A DNA stretch of 64,000 nucleotides from Azoarcus olearius (GCF_001682385.1 NZ_CP016210.1:310001-374000), one strand, 5' to 3'. Positions 16,488 through 26,276 are shown, numbered from the stretch's first letter. Notes: a model not told the origin generated them from the letters alone. Translations and numbers: made by a program.

Positions 16488-17551
16488 GGCTGGCCTCCGC
16501 TGCGGCTGAGCACCAGCGCGGCGATGCTGCCGCCGAAGCCGATCAGGTTGAGCAGCAGGTGGCGCGCGCTGCCGTGTCGCGCGCGGCCCGCGGGGGCGTC
16601 CAGCATGGCGAGCAGCGCGCCGAGTTCGACCAGCCCGCTCGCCCCCAGGGTGTGGCCGAGCTGGCGCTTGAGTGCGACCGCGGGCGGCGGCGCGGCGCCG
16701 AACACGCGCTGCAGTGCGGCGGCCTCCGCGGCGTCCGTGCTGGCGAGCTGTCCGCGGTGCGGCTTCAGCAGCGCGATGTCGGTGCTTTGCAGCCCGGCGT
16801 CGGCGAGCGCGGCAGCGATGACCTGCGCGATCACGCCGCCGTCCGGCGCCGGCGCGGTGGGCGAGTGGCCGTCCACCCCCAGCCGGCACGCCGCCACGCG
16901 CCATCCGGCAGCGCCGGGGGTGGCGCTGAGCAGCACGCCGCCGACCGCCTCGCCCAGCACCAGGCCGTCGGCCTCCGGCGTGGTGGCGAGAATGCCGAGC
17001 CCGGCGAAGCCCGCCAGCGTGGTGTCGTTGGCGAACTCGAAGCCGAGCACCAGCGCCTCGTCGATCAAGCCGGCCGCGATCAGCGTCGCGGCGGCGTCCA
17101 GCGCGGCGAGGCCGGAGGTGCAACTGGTGGAGAAGGTCCACGGAACGCTGCCGACGCCCAGCCATGCCGCCACGTCCGCCGCAAAGGCGGCGGCATCGGG
17201 CGGCATCTCGACGCAGCCTCCGGCGCGCGCGGCGGCCTCGATCGCGCCGGCCTGCAGCGAGGACGAGCCGATGAAGAGCGGCAGCGCGGCGACACGCGCC
17301 GGGTCCATGCCGGCGGTGAGCTGGGCGCCGACCGCCGTGACCGCGGCGCGGGCGCGCGCGGTCCAGCCGTTTTTTTCCGCCAGCGGCAGCGCAAACCAGG
17401 GGTGACGGGCGTCGAGCAGCTCGCGCGTGGCCGTGTCGTCCGCGCCGGCAAGCAGCGCCTCGGCGGCGCTGGGGGCGTCGTGCCCGCGCGCGGAGCAATG
17501 GCCGAGGCGCGCGACATGGACCGCGCGCCGCGGCGGCGCGGCCGGATTCAC
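16484..17551 (-). CDS. Beta-ketoacyl-ACP synthase (FabF-like)
   Basis: This 355-aa decarboxylating ketosynthase has the complete Cys-His-His triad: C144 in FSTSCTSGLAAL, H265 in LLKPHRG and H300 in KRQLGHTLGASG. It would extend an acyl chain on the dedicated ACP encoded just upstream. It starts at a GTG at 17551 overlapping the ACP stop (GTGA). At 355 aa it is somewhat shorter than FabF (about 410). In this cluster it presumably builds the beta-ketoacyl precursor that DarB and DarA turn into a resorcinol. Confidence 0.82.
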   Translation of the reverse strand: MNPAAPPRRAVHVARLGHCSARGHDAPSAAEALLAGADDTATRELLDARHPWFALPLAEKNGWTARARAAVTAVGAQLTAGMDPARVAALPLFIGSSSLQAGAIEAAARAGGCVEMPPDAAAFAADVAAWLGVGSVPWTFSTSCTSGLAALDAAATLIAAGLIDEALVLGFEFANDTTLAGFAGLGILATTPEADGLVLGEAVGGVLLSATPGAAGWRVAACRLGVDGHSPTAPAPDGGVIAQVIAAALADAGLQSTDIALLKPHRGQLASTDAAEAAALQRVFGAAPPPAVALKRQLGHTLGASGLVELGALLAMLDAPAGRARHGSARHLLLNLIGFGGSIAALVLSRSGGQP

Positions 17552-17820
17552 GCCGACGTGCCCGTCTTGCCCTGCGCCTGCAGGAAGGCGGCGAGGTTGG
17601 CGACGCTGGCGAGGATGCGGCGGGTTTCCTTGCTGTCGGTCAGGCGCACGCCGTACTTCTTCTGCAGCGCCATCGAGACCTGCAGCGCATCGAGCGAGTC
17701 GAGCGCAAGCGGGGCCTCGGGGCCGAACAGGATTTCGTCGTCGCTGATCGTGGCGGGATCGCAGGCCTTGTCGCAGGCGTCGACGATCAGCACCTTGAGT
17801 TCGTGTGTCAGTGCAGTCAT
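17548..17820 (-). CDS. Acyl carrier protein
   Basis: This 90-aa protein has the phosphopantetheine attachment motif with S42 in LALDSLDALQVSM. The N-terminus is unusually Cys-bearing (DACDKACDP), and the C-terminal helix RILASVANLAAFLQAQG is typical. It is smaller in acidic content than housekeeping AcpP and is embedded in the biosynthetic operon, so it is a pathway-dedicated carrier, comparable in role to DarC. It lies 17 bp after the ABC permease gene and overlaps the ketosynthase start. Confidence 0.88.
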   Translation of the reverse strand: MTALTHELKVLIVDACDKACDPATISDDEILFGPEAPLALDSLDALQVSMALQKKYGVRLTDSKETRRILASVANLAAFLQAQGKTGTSA

Positions 17821-17837
17821 GGATGCGTAGGGCGGGC

Positions 17838-19094
17838 TCAGCGCCCGGTTCGGAGAATCGCGGCGGCGAGCGCGGCGAGCCCGAAGCATAGCAGCGTGGC
17901 GGCCTGCGGCAGGATGCCGGCGACGCCGTCGCCGAGCAGCATCACGCGGTGAAAGCCGTCCAGCGCCCACGCCATCGGCGACAGCTGGGTCAGCGTCTGC
18001 ATCTCCGGCGGCATCAGGAACTTGGGCACCATGATGCCGCCGAGCGCGCCCATCAGGATGTTGCCGACGCCGCCGACGATGGTGGCCTGTTCCGAGCTGC
18101 GGGTGAGGCTGGCGATCAGCAGCGCCCACGCCACCGCGGCGACGCTGACCGCCGCCGCCATCAGCCACAGCGCGACGAGGCTGGCGGCACCCGCCGGCAG
18201 CGTCAGCGCCTCGCCGCCCGCGAGCGGCACCAGCCAGCGTCCGACCATCACCATCACCACCGCCTGCACCTGGTTGACGACGAAGTACGGCAGCAGCTTG
18301 CCGGCGAGGACGAGGCCGAACGGCACCTGCTGGGTGGCCAGCCGCTGCAGCGTGCCCTGCTGGCGCTCGGCGATGAACACCGCCGACAACGGCACCACGA
18401 CGAAGAACATCGAGAAGATCAGCCAGGCCGGCACGCTCTGCTGCACCGAGGACGGCACCACCGCCGGCGGCGCGGCGGCGCCGGCATCGCTGCGCACCGC
18501 TTCGCTGATGACACGCGGGCTGGCGTCGATGCCCACCTGGCGGCGCAGCTCCGGCACCATCAGCTTGCGGCCGAGGCCGTCGAGCAGGGTCAGCACGCGC
18601 AGTCGCGCCGCCTCGGCGGCCACCTGCTGCTCGAAGCCGGATTGCACTGCGCGCGGCACCGTCGGGTCGGCGAGCACGCGCAGCGGCGGCGCGCCCTCGT
18701 CGCCCTGCCGTGCGGCAAGCCGCTCGCCGAAGCCGGCCGGCACCACCAGCGCAAAGGCCAGCCGGCCGTCGGCGACCGCGCTGCGGCCGGCGGCCTCGTC
18801 GTCCAGCACGCCCTGCGCCCGCAGCACCGCGATGCGGTCGAGGCGCTCGACCAGCTCCTGCGACGCGGGGCTGCGGTCGAGGTCCACCACCGCGTAGGCG
18901 AGTTCGGACTGCACGCCGGGCACGAAGGCGTCGCGCAGCGCGAGCGACATCACCAGGATGAAGATCGCCGGCATCAGGAACAGCGCCGCCAGCGCGTGGC
19001 GGTCGCGCAGCAGGGTGAGCGTTTCCTTGCGCCACAGGGCGCGCAAGCGGGTGAGGGGGAGGCGCGCGCCGGCCACGGCGGTGGGGGTGCTCAC
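17838..19094 (-). CDS. ABC-2 type transporter permease
   Basis: This 418-aa permease has one N-terminal helix (ALAALFLMPAIFILVMSLAL), a large extracytoplasmic domain (residues about 55-225) and five to six C-terminal helices, as in YhhJ/DrrB-like ABC-2 exporters. It starts at GTG 19094, overlapping the toxin stop codon (GTGA). Its natural partner is the ATPase at 19840-20763, from which it is separated by the toxin-antitoxin pair. The exporter probably moves the lipid-like product or a precursor across the inner membrane. Confidence 0.85.
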   Translation of the reverse strand: MSTPTAVAGARLPLTRLRALWRKETLTLLRDRHALAALFLMPAIFILVMSLALRDAFVPGVQSELAYAVVDLDRSPASQELVERLDRIAVLRAQGVLDDEAAGRSAVADGRLAFALVVPAGFGERLAARQGDEGAPPLRVLADPTVPRAVQSGFEQQVAAEAARLRVLTLLDGLGRKLMVPELRRQVGIDASPRVISEAVRSDAGAAAPPAVVPSSVQQSVPAWLIFSMFFVVVPLSAVFIAERQQGTLQRLATQQVPFGLVLAGKLLPYFVVNQVQAVVMVMVGRWLVPLAGGEALTLPAGAASLVALWLMAAAVSVAAVAWALLIASLTRSSEQATIVGGVGNILMGALGGIMVPKFLMPPEMQTLTQLSPMAWALDGFHRVMLLGDGVAGILPQAATLLCFGLAALAAAILRTGR

Positions 19095-19513
19095 GCCAGC
19101 TGGAATCGGGGGATGCCGAGCGCATCCGCCGCATCGCCCAGACGTCGATCCAGACTGGCAATGCGTGCGCCGCTGCGGCGGGTGACGGCCAGGTGCACGG
19201 CATCGCCGGCGCGCAATGCCACCGGGCAGTTGATGAATACCGCGGCGGTCCGGAAGTCCGCGGGCTCGACTTCGACGGTGCGGAGTTCCGCCGAGGCGAA
19301 ACGCTGGAAATTCGACAGCGCCTGCTGGCGCAGAGCGGCGTCGATGCTGCCGGTCCGTTGCTTGATGGCGCCTACGCTGGCCATTTCGGTCAGCGTCCAG
19401 GCGGAGATCAGCAGGCCGTCGGCGCGTACGCGCTCCAGTTGCTCGACCAGGGCGGCCGCGCCGGGCTCGCGGAAGAAGATGGCGCCCAGCACCGAGGTGT
19501 CGAGATAGATCAC
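19091..19513 (-). CDS. PIN-domain toxin (VapC family)
   Basis: This 140-aa PIN-fold ribonuclease has the acidic metal site D5 (MIYLDTS), E43 (LTEMASVG), D104 (RAGDAVHLA) and D122 (SLDRRL). It overlaps the antitoxin stop by 4 bp (ATGA) in the usual VapBC order. Unusually, its own stop overlaps the GTG of the ABC permease, so toxin and permease translation may be coupled. All four catalytic acids are present, so it is probably active when free of antitoxin. Confidence 0.85.
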   Translation of the reverse strand: MIYLDTSVLGAIFFREPGAAALVEQLERVRADGLLISAWTLTEMASVGAIKQRTGSIDAALRQQALSNFQRFASAELRTVEVEPADFRTAAVFINCPVALRAGDAVHLAVTRRSGARIASLDRRLGDAADALGIPRFQLA

Positions 19514-19737
19514 AGCAGGTCGCGTTCGCGCATGTCGGCCACGCTCAATCCCGTCGTGGCCTCTTCCGCCACCCAGGACTTGAGCGCCGCCCAGCCGAAT
19601 TCTTCCGCAGCAGGCTCAGCCACCAGGCGGGCGACCGCCCTGCCGCGGCGGGTGATCACGACGTCTTCGCCCGCTTCGATATCGGCGATCAGCGAGGAGA
19701 GGTGGGTTTTGGCGTCGGCAATGGTGGCGGTTTTCAT
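19510..19737 (-). CDS. Phd/YefM-type antitoxin
   Basis: This 75-aa protein starts MKTATIADAKTHLSSLIADI and continues EDVVITRRGRAVARLV, the Phd/YefM N-terminal DNA-binding fold, then a flexible C-terminus (LKSWVAEEATTG...ERDLL) that would wrap the PIN toxin. I use the ATG at 19737, preceded by GAGG at 6 nt; a GTG one codon earlier is too close to that site. The partner is the VapC-type toxin overlapping it by 4 bp. Autoregulation through the dyad at 19768-19786 is likely. Confidence 0.85.
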   Translation of the reverse strand: MKTATIADAKTHLSSLIADIEAGEDVVITRRGRAVARLVAEPAAEEFGWAALKSWVAEEATTGLSVADMRERDLL

Positions 19738-19767
19738 CACGTGCCTCGGTTGGATGTGGTCAACTGA

Positions 19768-19786
19768 TGACTGAATTCTTCAGTCA
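19768..19786. promoter_or_regulatory. Perfect inverted repeat upstream of the antitoxin (probable operator)
   Basis: TGACTGAA - TTC - TTCAGTCA is a perfect 8-bp dyad with a 3-bp spacer, 31 bp upstream of the antitoxin ATG. On the minus strand TTTACA (ending near 19796) and AAGAAT form a weak -35/-10 pair overlapping the dyad. This is the expected site for toxin-antitoxin autorepression. The AT-rich base composition here contrasts with the flanking genes. Confidence 0.6.
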
Positions 19787-19839
19787 GATGGTCATTTTGT
19801 AAACTGCTTTCGAGGGCCCGCCGGGTGGGCAGCCGTTCC

Positions 19840-20763
<924 letters not shown>

Positions 20764-20770
20764 GGCGCGG

Positions 20771-21775
20771 CTAGAGCGCGCGGCCGAGGTCGGTGAAGAA
20801 GGCACGCTCCTCGGCGGCGCGCTCGGACAGCATCGCCGCCAGCCGGGGCGGGTCGAGCGGATCGCGGTCGCGGATCATGCGCGCGGCGGCGAGCGCGAAT
20901 TCGCGCCAGCGGTCGCCGATCTCCACCAGCCGGCCCGAGAACTCCTTCAGCGCCGGGCGCTGCGCGAGTTCCGCGCCTTCTTCGAGGAAGGAGGCGTAGA
21001 GGTAGCGGAAGCCGGCGCCGCCGGTGCCGATTTCTTCCTGCATGCGCACGAGGTGGCCGATGAAGAGCTTGCTGTGGCGAACGTCGCCGTCCTTGTCCTG
21101 CGCCGGCAGGCGGCCGACCGCGCGCGCCGCGCGTTCAATGCCGCGCGCGCCGATCAGCGGCAGCGGCGCCTTCAGCATGATGCGTTCGGTCTTGCGGATC
21201 GCCGCCGGGATGGCCTTGCCCCAGTCGGGCGCGCTCGGCCGGTTGGCCGGGTAGTAGAGCAGGCCCTTGGGCGCCAGCACGCCGCGGGCGAAGCGCGCGC
21301 GGGAGAGGTCTTCGGCGGTGCAGCGCACCGGGTGCTCGAACACCGGGTCGGACAAGAGGTAGTCGCCGCTGGCGGCGTCGCGGCCGTACACCAGCACGTT
21401 GTGGGCGTTGAAGTGAAAGCGCAGGTCTTCGGGCATGTAGGGCAGCCAGAACACCGAGGTCTGCAGCCCGACCACCTTGCCTTGGGCCAGCAGTTCGTCC
21501 AGCCGCGCCATCCCGCGCGCCGGGTCGCGGAAGGTTTCGAAGCGCATGTCGAGCGCAAGCGGCTTTCTGAGCCCGCGGATGATGGCCTTGGGCGGCATGC
21601 GGTAGGCCACCAGCGGCAGGCCGCCGAGCTTGACGAAGGGCAGCCAGGCGAAGGACAGCGCCGAGGCGAGGCCGAAGGCCATCGGTTCGGAGAACGGCAG
21701 GCCGTAGTGGCGCACGATCGCGCTCATGACCCCGCTTTCGCAGTGCGAGGCGTGCTGGTGCTGGAAGTCCGCCAT
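20771..21775 (-). CDS. BtrH-like acyltransferase (BtrH N-terminal and DUF4872-type protein)
   Basis: This 334-aa protein starts MADFQHQHASHCESGVMSAIVRHYG. C12, the His in FNAHNVLVYGRD and the Asp in YLLSDPVFEH give a papain-like C39-type Cys-His-Asp set, as in BtrH, which moves an acyl side chain from a carrier protein to an acceptor in butirosin synthesis. By analogy this enzyme may take an ACP-bound acyl group and pass it to the resorcinol or another acceptor. The C-terminal half is helical. It abuts the upstream gene directly (TGA then ATG). Confidence 0.7.
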   Translation of the reverse strand: MADFQHQHASHCESGVMSAIVRHYGLPFSEPMAFGLASALSFAWLPFVKLGGLPLVAYRMPPKAIIRGLRKPLALDMRFETFRDPARGMARLDELLAQGKVVGLQTSVFWLPYMPEDLRFHFNAHNVLVYGRDAASGDYLLSDPVFEHPVRCTAEDLSRARFARGVLAPKGLLYYPANRPSAPDWGKAIPAAIRKTERIMLKAPLPLIGARGIERAARAVGRLPAQDKDGDVRHSKLFIGHLVRMQEEIGTGGAGFRYLYASFLEEGAELAQRPALKEFSGRLVEIGDRWREFALAAARMIRDRDPLDPPRLAAMLSERAAEERAFFTDLGRAL

Positions 21776-22171
21776 TCAGGGAATCCGTGTCAGGGTGGCG
21801 AGGTCGAGCCCGAGCGCCTCCGCGTAGCGCGCGAGCAGCGCCGGGCGCAGCCTGCGGAACACCTCGGGGCGCAGGTGGCGGCGCACCCGCCAGTGCCACA
21901 GCCGGGTCACCTGGGCCAGCATCAGGCTGTCCATGCGCGCTTTGTACATGTGGTATTCGAGCGCGGAGCCGGTCCCGGCGCGCGCGCGCTCCTGCGCCTC
22001 CGCGGCGAGGCGGTCGAGTTCTTCCACCGCCTGGCGGGTGACGATCTCTTCCGCCTCCCAGCCGCGCGACGGCACCAGCGCGAGCTGGCCGTCGGCGCCG
22101 CGCGCGTAGAGCGCCTTGCGGTGGCCGCCGAGGCTGCGGTTGCCTTCCTGCGGAACGTCGTCGATATCCAT
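21776..22171 (-). CDS. Unknown protein of the resorcinol-like cluster, 131 aa
   Basis: I do not recognise a family. The protein is soluble and helical, with an N-terminal beta-like part (ALYARGADGQLALVPSRGWEAEE) and Arg-rich helices (WHWRVRRHLRPEVFRRLRPALLARY). It lies between DarB (12 bp gap) and the BtrH-like gene (no gap), so it is co-transcribed and co-translated with them. A scaffold or accessory role for the acyltransferase is the natural guess, unsupported by motifs. Confidence 0.6.
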   Translation of the reverse strand: MDIDDVPQEGNRSLGGHRKALYARGADGQLALVPSRGWEAEEIVTRQAVEELDRLAAEAQERARAGTGSALEYHMYKARMDSLMLAQVTRLWHWRVRRHLRPEVFRRLRPALLARYAEALGLDLATLTRIP

Positions 22172-22183
22172 CGCGGCCCTCGT

Positions 22184-23338
22184 TTACACCACGGTGAGGT
22201 GGAGGAAGCCGCTGGAAAAGCGGCCGCTTTCCGGCACGAAGCACAGCAGGCGCTGGCCGCGGCGCAGGCGGCCGCTGCGCACCAGCTCGTCGAGCATGAT
22301 GAAGATGGACGCCGAGCCGGTGTTGCCGCGCTGCGCGAGGTTGGTGAACCAGCGCTCGGGCGGGATCGCGCAGCCGAGCCGGGCCAGACAGTCTGCCACC
22401 GGTTGGCGGAAATAAGCGGACGACATGTGCGGCAGGAACCAGTCGATCGCGTCCGCCTTCAGCCCGCGGCGCGCGATCAGGCTGGCGAGCGGGATTTCCA
22501 GGGTCTGCCGCACCACCTGTTCGTTGAGCTGGCGGACGTCCTGCTTGACCGCGAAGATCGAGCGCCGGCCCCATTCGGCGGCGCTGAAGCGCGCCCACCC
22601 GCGCAGGCTGCCGTCGGCGTCCTTGTCGGCGCCGGCGTACATGCACGCGGGCTGGGCGTGGGCCTGCGAGGACAGCTCGAACCAGTCGATGCGCAGCGAG
22701 GGCGCATCCGGCCGCGGCGCGTCCTGCAGCAGGAAGGCACCGGCGCCGTCGGACAGCATCCAGCGCAGGAAGTCCTTCTCGAAGGCGATCTCGGGGTGCG
22801 TCTCCAGCGCATCGACGCGAGCCTCGTTCTCGGCCTCGAAGTGCGCCGCACGCATCACCGCCGAGGCGAGTTCGGAACCGCTCGCGACCGCGTTGCGGCT
22901 GTTGCCCGCCAGCACCGACAGCCAGGCGTACTTCAGGGCGGTCATGCCGGCGAGGCAGATGCCGGCGGTGGAGACGACTTCGCACGCCGGGGTGCCGAGT
23001 TCGCCGTGCACCATCACGCCATGATTGGGCATCAGCTGGTCCGGCAGCGAGGTGCCGGTGGCAAGGCATTCCAGCGTGTCGAGCGCAAAGCCGGGCGCTT
23101 CCAGCGCGCGGATGGCGGCGGCGGTGAGCTGGGCGTTGGTGTGGGTGGCGGCGCCGCTCGCGGGGTCGATCGCGTAGTGGCGGCTTTCGATGCCGTTGTT
23201 GCGCAGCACCAGGCGGCGCGCGCGCGACGGCCGCCCGCCGATGCGGCCCAGCACCGCCTCGATGTCGTCGTTGCCGACCGGCGCGTTGGGCAGGAAGGCC
23301 GCGGTGGCGGTGATGTAGACCGCGCGCGCCTCAGCCAT
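22184..23338 (-). CDS. darB: FabH-like ketosynthase, DarB type
   Basis: This 384-aa ketoacyl-ACP synthase III-like enzyme has the Cys-His-Asn triad: C128 in STAGICLAGMTALKYA, H304 in DWFLPHMSSAYF and N339 in QRGNTGSASIF. Its place directly after a DarA homologue (8-bp overlap) identifies it as the DarB-type ketosynthase that joins two activated beta-ketoacyl chains in dialkylresorcinol synthesis. Length and motif spacing fit. Start is the ATG at 23338 (MAEARAVYITATAAFLP). Confidence 0.82.
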   Translation of the reverse strand: MAEARAVYITATAAFLPNAPVGNDDIEAVLGRIGGRPSRARRLVLRNNGIESRHYAIDPASGAATHTNAQLTAAAIRALEAPGFALDTLECLATGTSLPDQLMPNHGVMVHGELGTPACEVVSTAGICLAGMTALKYAWLSVLAGNSRNAVASGSELASAVMRAAHFEAENEARVDALETHPEIAFEKDFLRWMLSDGAGAFLLQDAPRPDAPSLRIDWFELSSQAHAQPACMYAGADKDADGSLRGWARFSAAEWGRRSIFAVKQDVRQLNEQVVRQTLEIPLASLIARRGLKADAIDWFLPHMSSAYFRQPVADCLARLGCAIPPERWFTNLAQRGNTGSASIFIMLDELVRSGRLRRGQRLLCFVPESGRFSSGFLHLTVV

Positions 23339-24272
23339 TGCGGGTCAGGCGGAAATCCGCGGAGCCGGAGGGTTGCTCGTACTGCGCGCGCAGGCGCTCC
23401 AGGCGCGCCCGCAGCAGCGGCGCGAACAGCGTCTGCAGCGCGAGGCTGGCCGGCACCACGGTGATGATCAGCGTGACCAGATAGAGCGCGAACAGCGCCA
23501 GCGCCGGGCGGCGGCGGCGTTGGCCGGGGCGGCCGCAGGCGCGCACGAGCGCCGACCAGACCTTGAAGGCACGCTGCCCGGCGCGCTCGCTGATGACCAG
23601 CCGCGGGTTGACCACGGCCGCGCGCAGGCCGGCGAGCATCGGTTCGCCACTGCGTTCGCGGTCCGCCGCCAGTGCCGCCGCCAGTGCGCTGCCGAAGCGC
23701 GCCGCGCCGGCCACGTCCTCGCCCGCCACGCCGGCGCGCGGCAGGCCGAGAAAGCGGTCGCGGCGGCCGGTGAACATCCAGCGCGGGGTGGTGATGAAGG
23801 TGGCGAGCGGGTGGGCGCCGTCGGTCAGCGCGACGTGGTCCACCAGCCGCGCGCCGGCGTCGGCGAGCAGCGCGGCGAGTTTTTCGTGCGCGGTCATCCA
23901 CATGTTGCGGCAGGCCACCACGCTGACGACCGGCTTGCCGGCCAGCAGCCGGCGGCCCTCGGCACTCTTGAGGAAGGCGGTGACCGGCAGCGAGGGCGAC
24001 AGGTACCACACCTGCCAGGCCAGGATCACGAGGTCGAAGTCGGCATCGGCCGGCACCGTCAGCGGCAGGTTGGGCGCCGCATCCAGCCTGACGGATTCGG
24101 GGAAGACGTCGAGGAATTCGAAGAACGGCCACGGAAAGGGATGCGGCTGTGCCGGGCGCAGCACCTCTTCGTGGATGGCCACACCCGCCGCGCACAGCGG
24201 CTGCAGCAGCGTGCCGACGATGTCGGCGAGCTGGCCGGTCTGCGAGTAATGGACGACGAGGACTTTCTTCAC
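23331..24272 (-). CDS. darA: Dialkylresorcinol condensing enzyme DarA (flavodoxin-like)
   Basis: This 313-aa protein begins KKVLVVHYSQTGQLADIV, a flavodoxin-like phosphate loop, followed by PFPWPFFEFLDVFPESV and VILAWQVWYLSPSLPVTAFL, which I recall as hallmarks of DarA. Near the C-terminus are one or two hydrophobic helices (ALALFALYLVTLIITVVPASLAL). DarA is the cyclase/aromatase that closes the resorcinol ring with DarB. It starts at a GTG at 24272, 13 bp after the serine hydrolase stop. Together with DarB this defines the cluster product class as 2,5-dialkylresorcinol-like. Confidence 0.82.
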   Translation of the reverse strand: MKKVLVVHYSQTGQLADIVGTLLQPLCAAGVAIHEEVLRPAQPHPFPWPFFEFLDVFPESVRLDAAPNLPLTVPADADFDLVILAWQVWYLSPSLPVTAFLKSAEGRRLLAGKPVVSVVACRNMWMTAHEKLAALLADAGARLVDHVALTDGAHPLATFITTPRWMFTGRRDRFLGLPRAGVAGEDVAGAARFGSALAAALAADRERSGEPMLAGLRAAVVNPRLVISERAGQRAFKVWSALVRACGRPGQRRRRPALALFALYLVTLIITVVPASLALQTLFAPLLRARLERLRAQYEQPSGSADFRLTRNG

Positions 24273-24285
24273 GGGGCGAGGGGCC

Positions 24286-26100
24286 TCAGTTGGTCTTCTG
24301 GCGCAGTTCGAGGCCGGAGAACAGCAGGCGGCGGCCTTCACCCGGCAGGATGCGGATGGTTTCGCCCTTGCCGGTGCCCAGGCCGGAGATGACCGCCTCG
24401 GTCGGCGAGATCGGGTTGAGCGCGATCCGCAGCATGAAGCCGGGCAACTCCGAGAAGCTGCATTCGCCGATCAGCATGCCGTCTTCCACGCGCAGCGCGA
24501 GGCGGTCCGGCGCGAGGCCGGGCGGTTTGCCGACGATCTCGTATTCGCCGACGTAGTCGAGCATGGTGCGCGGGATCGGGCGCGGCGCGAGCTTTTCGCC
24601 GACCAGCATGGTGTCGTCGCCGAAGTGGCCCACCAGCACTTCGTGGCCGCCGATCGCCGCCGCCGAGATGCGCACGCCGTCGAACGCGCCGACCTGCACC
24701 GGAATCAGGCCGAACAGCTTGTAGCGCAGGCCGAACTGGCCGCCCGGCTGGGCGCGCAGCTGCAGCGTGTGGCCCATCACGTCGGCATCGAGCGCGCCCG
24801 CGCGCGGCTTGACCCGGATGAGGCCGACCATGGAGTCGTACCAGGCCGAATAGGACGCCAGCTGCTCCGGCGCCAGCCGCACTTCGGGCTGCGCGATCGC
24901 GGCGGCCTCCGGCTGGCGGATGCCGGCCTTGGCTTCGAGCGCGTGGATCAGCGCCTCGGTGGCGATCTTCTTGACCGTGCCCTGCGAGGTGCCCGAGTTG
25001 GAGGCGACGATGACGCCGAGTTTGTGCTCGGGCAGCACCACCATCATGCTGTGCGAATCGAACAGGGTGCCGCCGTGGCTGGCGACGAGGCCGGCGTTGC
25101 GGATCTCGATGCCCGACAGCAGCCAGCCCAGGCCGACGCGGAAACCGAGGTCGAGCGCGATGTGTTCGTTCTGCGCGCGCAGCATCTCGTGCAGGGTTTC
25201 GGGGCGCAGCAGCTGGGTGTTTCCGCTGCGTCCGCCGGCGAACACCATGCGCATGAAGCGGCTCATGTCGGCCACGCTGGAAACCAGCCCGCCCGAGGGC
25301 AGGTCGCGCAGCGGCAGCGCCTCGATCTGCCCGCGCGCGTCGTACACCCGCAGCGCAGGGTTGGATTCGAAGCGGGTCTCGGTCATGCCCAGCGGTTCGA
25401 TCAGGCTTTTCGCCATGTGGTCGGCGAAGGGCAGGCCGGCGCGCTGTTCGAGCGCCGCGCCGAGCAGCGTGACGGCCAGGTTGGAGTAGCCGAAGATGAA
25501 TTCCGGCGGGTAGGCGACGTATTCCTCGCGCACGGCCTCCACCAGCGTGGTGAAGGGCGGCGGATCCCCGCCCATCATGCCCTTCAGGTAGTTCGCCGGC
25601 AGCCCGGAGTGGTGGTGCATGATGTTGCGCGGCGTGATCGGGGTGCGGTCGTCAAAGCGCGAGCGCACCGAAAAGCCGGGCAGGTAGTCGGCCAGCGGGC
25701 GGTCGATGTCGATCTCGCCGCGCTCGGCCATCTGCATCGCCGCGGTCGCGGTCAGCACCTTCGCGATCGAACCCATGCGGTAGCGCGTGTGCGGGCCGGC
25801 GGCGACGTCGCGCTCGGCGTCTTCCTTGCCGAAGCCTTCCGCCCACACCACGCGCTGATCGTCGACCAGCGCGATCGACAGTCCGGTGATGCGGTTCTCT
25901 TCCATCTCCTGCCCGATCAGCCAGCGCAGGTAGTCGCGCGTGTAGGCGTAGTCGCCGGAGCCGACGTGGGCGGGTCGCGGCGGCGGCTGGATGGCCGCGC
26001 AGGCGCCCAGCAGCAGGATCGCGGCCGGGGCGAGCAGGCGGCGGGCCAGCGCGGCGACGGGGTGGGCGATGCGGGCGGCGGGGCGGGGCGAGGCGGGCAT
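24286..26100 (-). CDS. Serine beta-lactamase-fold lipoprotein (class C-like hydrolase)
   Basis: This 604-aa protein has a lipoprotein signal (LLLGAC, C34), then a serine-hydrolase domain with SxxK (S111-K114, MGSIAKVL), YxN (Y204-N206, FGYSNLAV) and an HxG-type third motif (ASHGGTLF). A C-terminal lipocalin-like region (residues about 440-604) is common in EstB/Pab87-type enzymes rather than antibiotic-resistance enzymes. It is an envelope esterase or peptidase. As first gene of the operon it may process or release the product of the resorcinol-like pathway. Confidence 0.82.
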   Translation of the reverse strand: MPASPRPAARIAHPVAALARRLLAPAAILLLGACAAIQPPPRPAHVGSGDYAYTRDYLRWLIGQEMEENRITGLSIALVDDQRVVWAEGFGKEDAERDVAAGPHTRYRMGSIAKVLTATAAMQMAERGEIDIDRPLADYLPGFSVRSRFDDRTPITPRNIMHHHSGLPANYLKGMMGGDPPPFTTLVEAVREEYVAYPPEFIFGYSNLAVTLLGAALEQRAGLPFADHMAKSLIEPLGMTETRFESNPALRVYDARGQIEALPLRDLPSGGLVSSVADMSRFMRMVFAGGRSGNTQLLRPETLHEMLRAQNEHIALDLGFRVGLGWLLSGIEIRNAGLVASHGGTLFDSHSMMVVLPEHKLGVIVASNSGTSQGTVKKIATEALIHALEAKAGIRQPEAAAIAQPEVRLAPEQLASYSAWYDSMVGLIRVKPRAGALDADVMGHTLQLRAQPGGQFGLRYKLFGLIPVQVGAFDGVRISAAAIGGHEVLVGHFGDDTMLVGEKLAPRPIPRTMLDYVGEYEIVGKPPGLAPDRLALRVEDGMLIGECSFSELPGFMLRIALNPISPTEAVISGLGTGKGETIRILPGEGRRLLFSGLELRQKTN

Positions 26101-26270
26101 GGCGCTGGAACGTCGGATGAATCGGGGCGGCGGCGATGTTACGTGACGGGGCCGCACGGCGCCGTGTGAAAGTCGGCGCCGTGCGCTGATTCCTCGCGCG
26201 CGCAGGGCCGCGCGCCCCGCTCCGGCGGGAGGGGGCGTGCGGCGCTGCACAAGACTGGAAAGCGGGCGCG

Positions 26271-26276
26271 ATTATA
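26271..26276 (-). promoter_or_regulatory. Perfect -10 box for the serine-hydrolase/dar operon
   Basis: On the minus strand the sequence reads TCCTTATAATCGCG, containing a consensus TATAAT about 170 nt upstream of the hydrolase ATG at 26100. No good -35 is visible at 17 nt (TGGCCG), so the promoter may depend on an activator. The 279-bp gap to the divergent TerB-like gene holds nothing else I can support. Confidence 0.35.
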
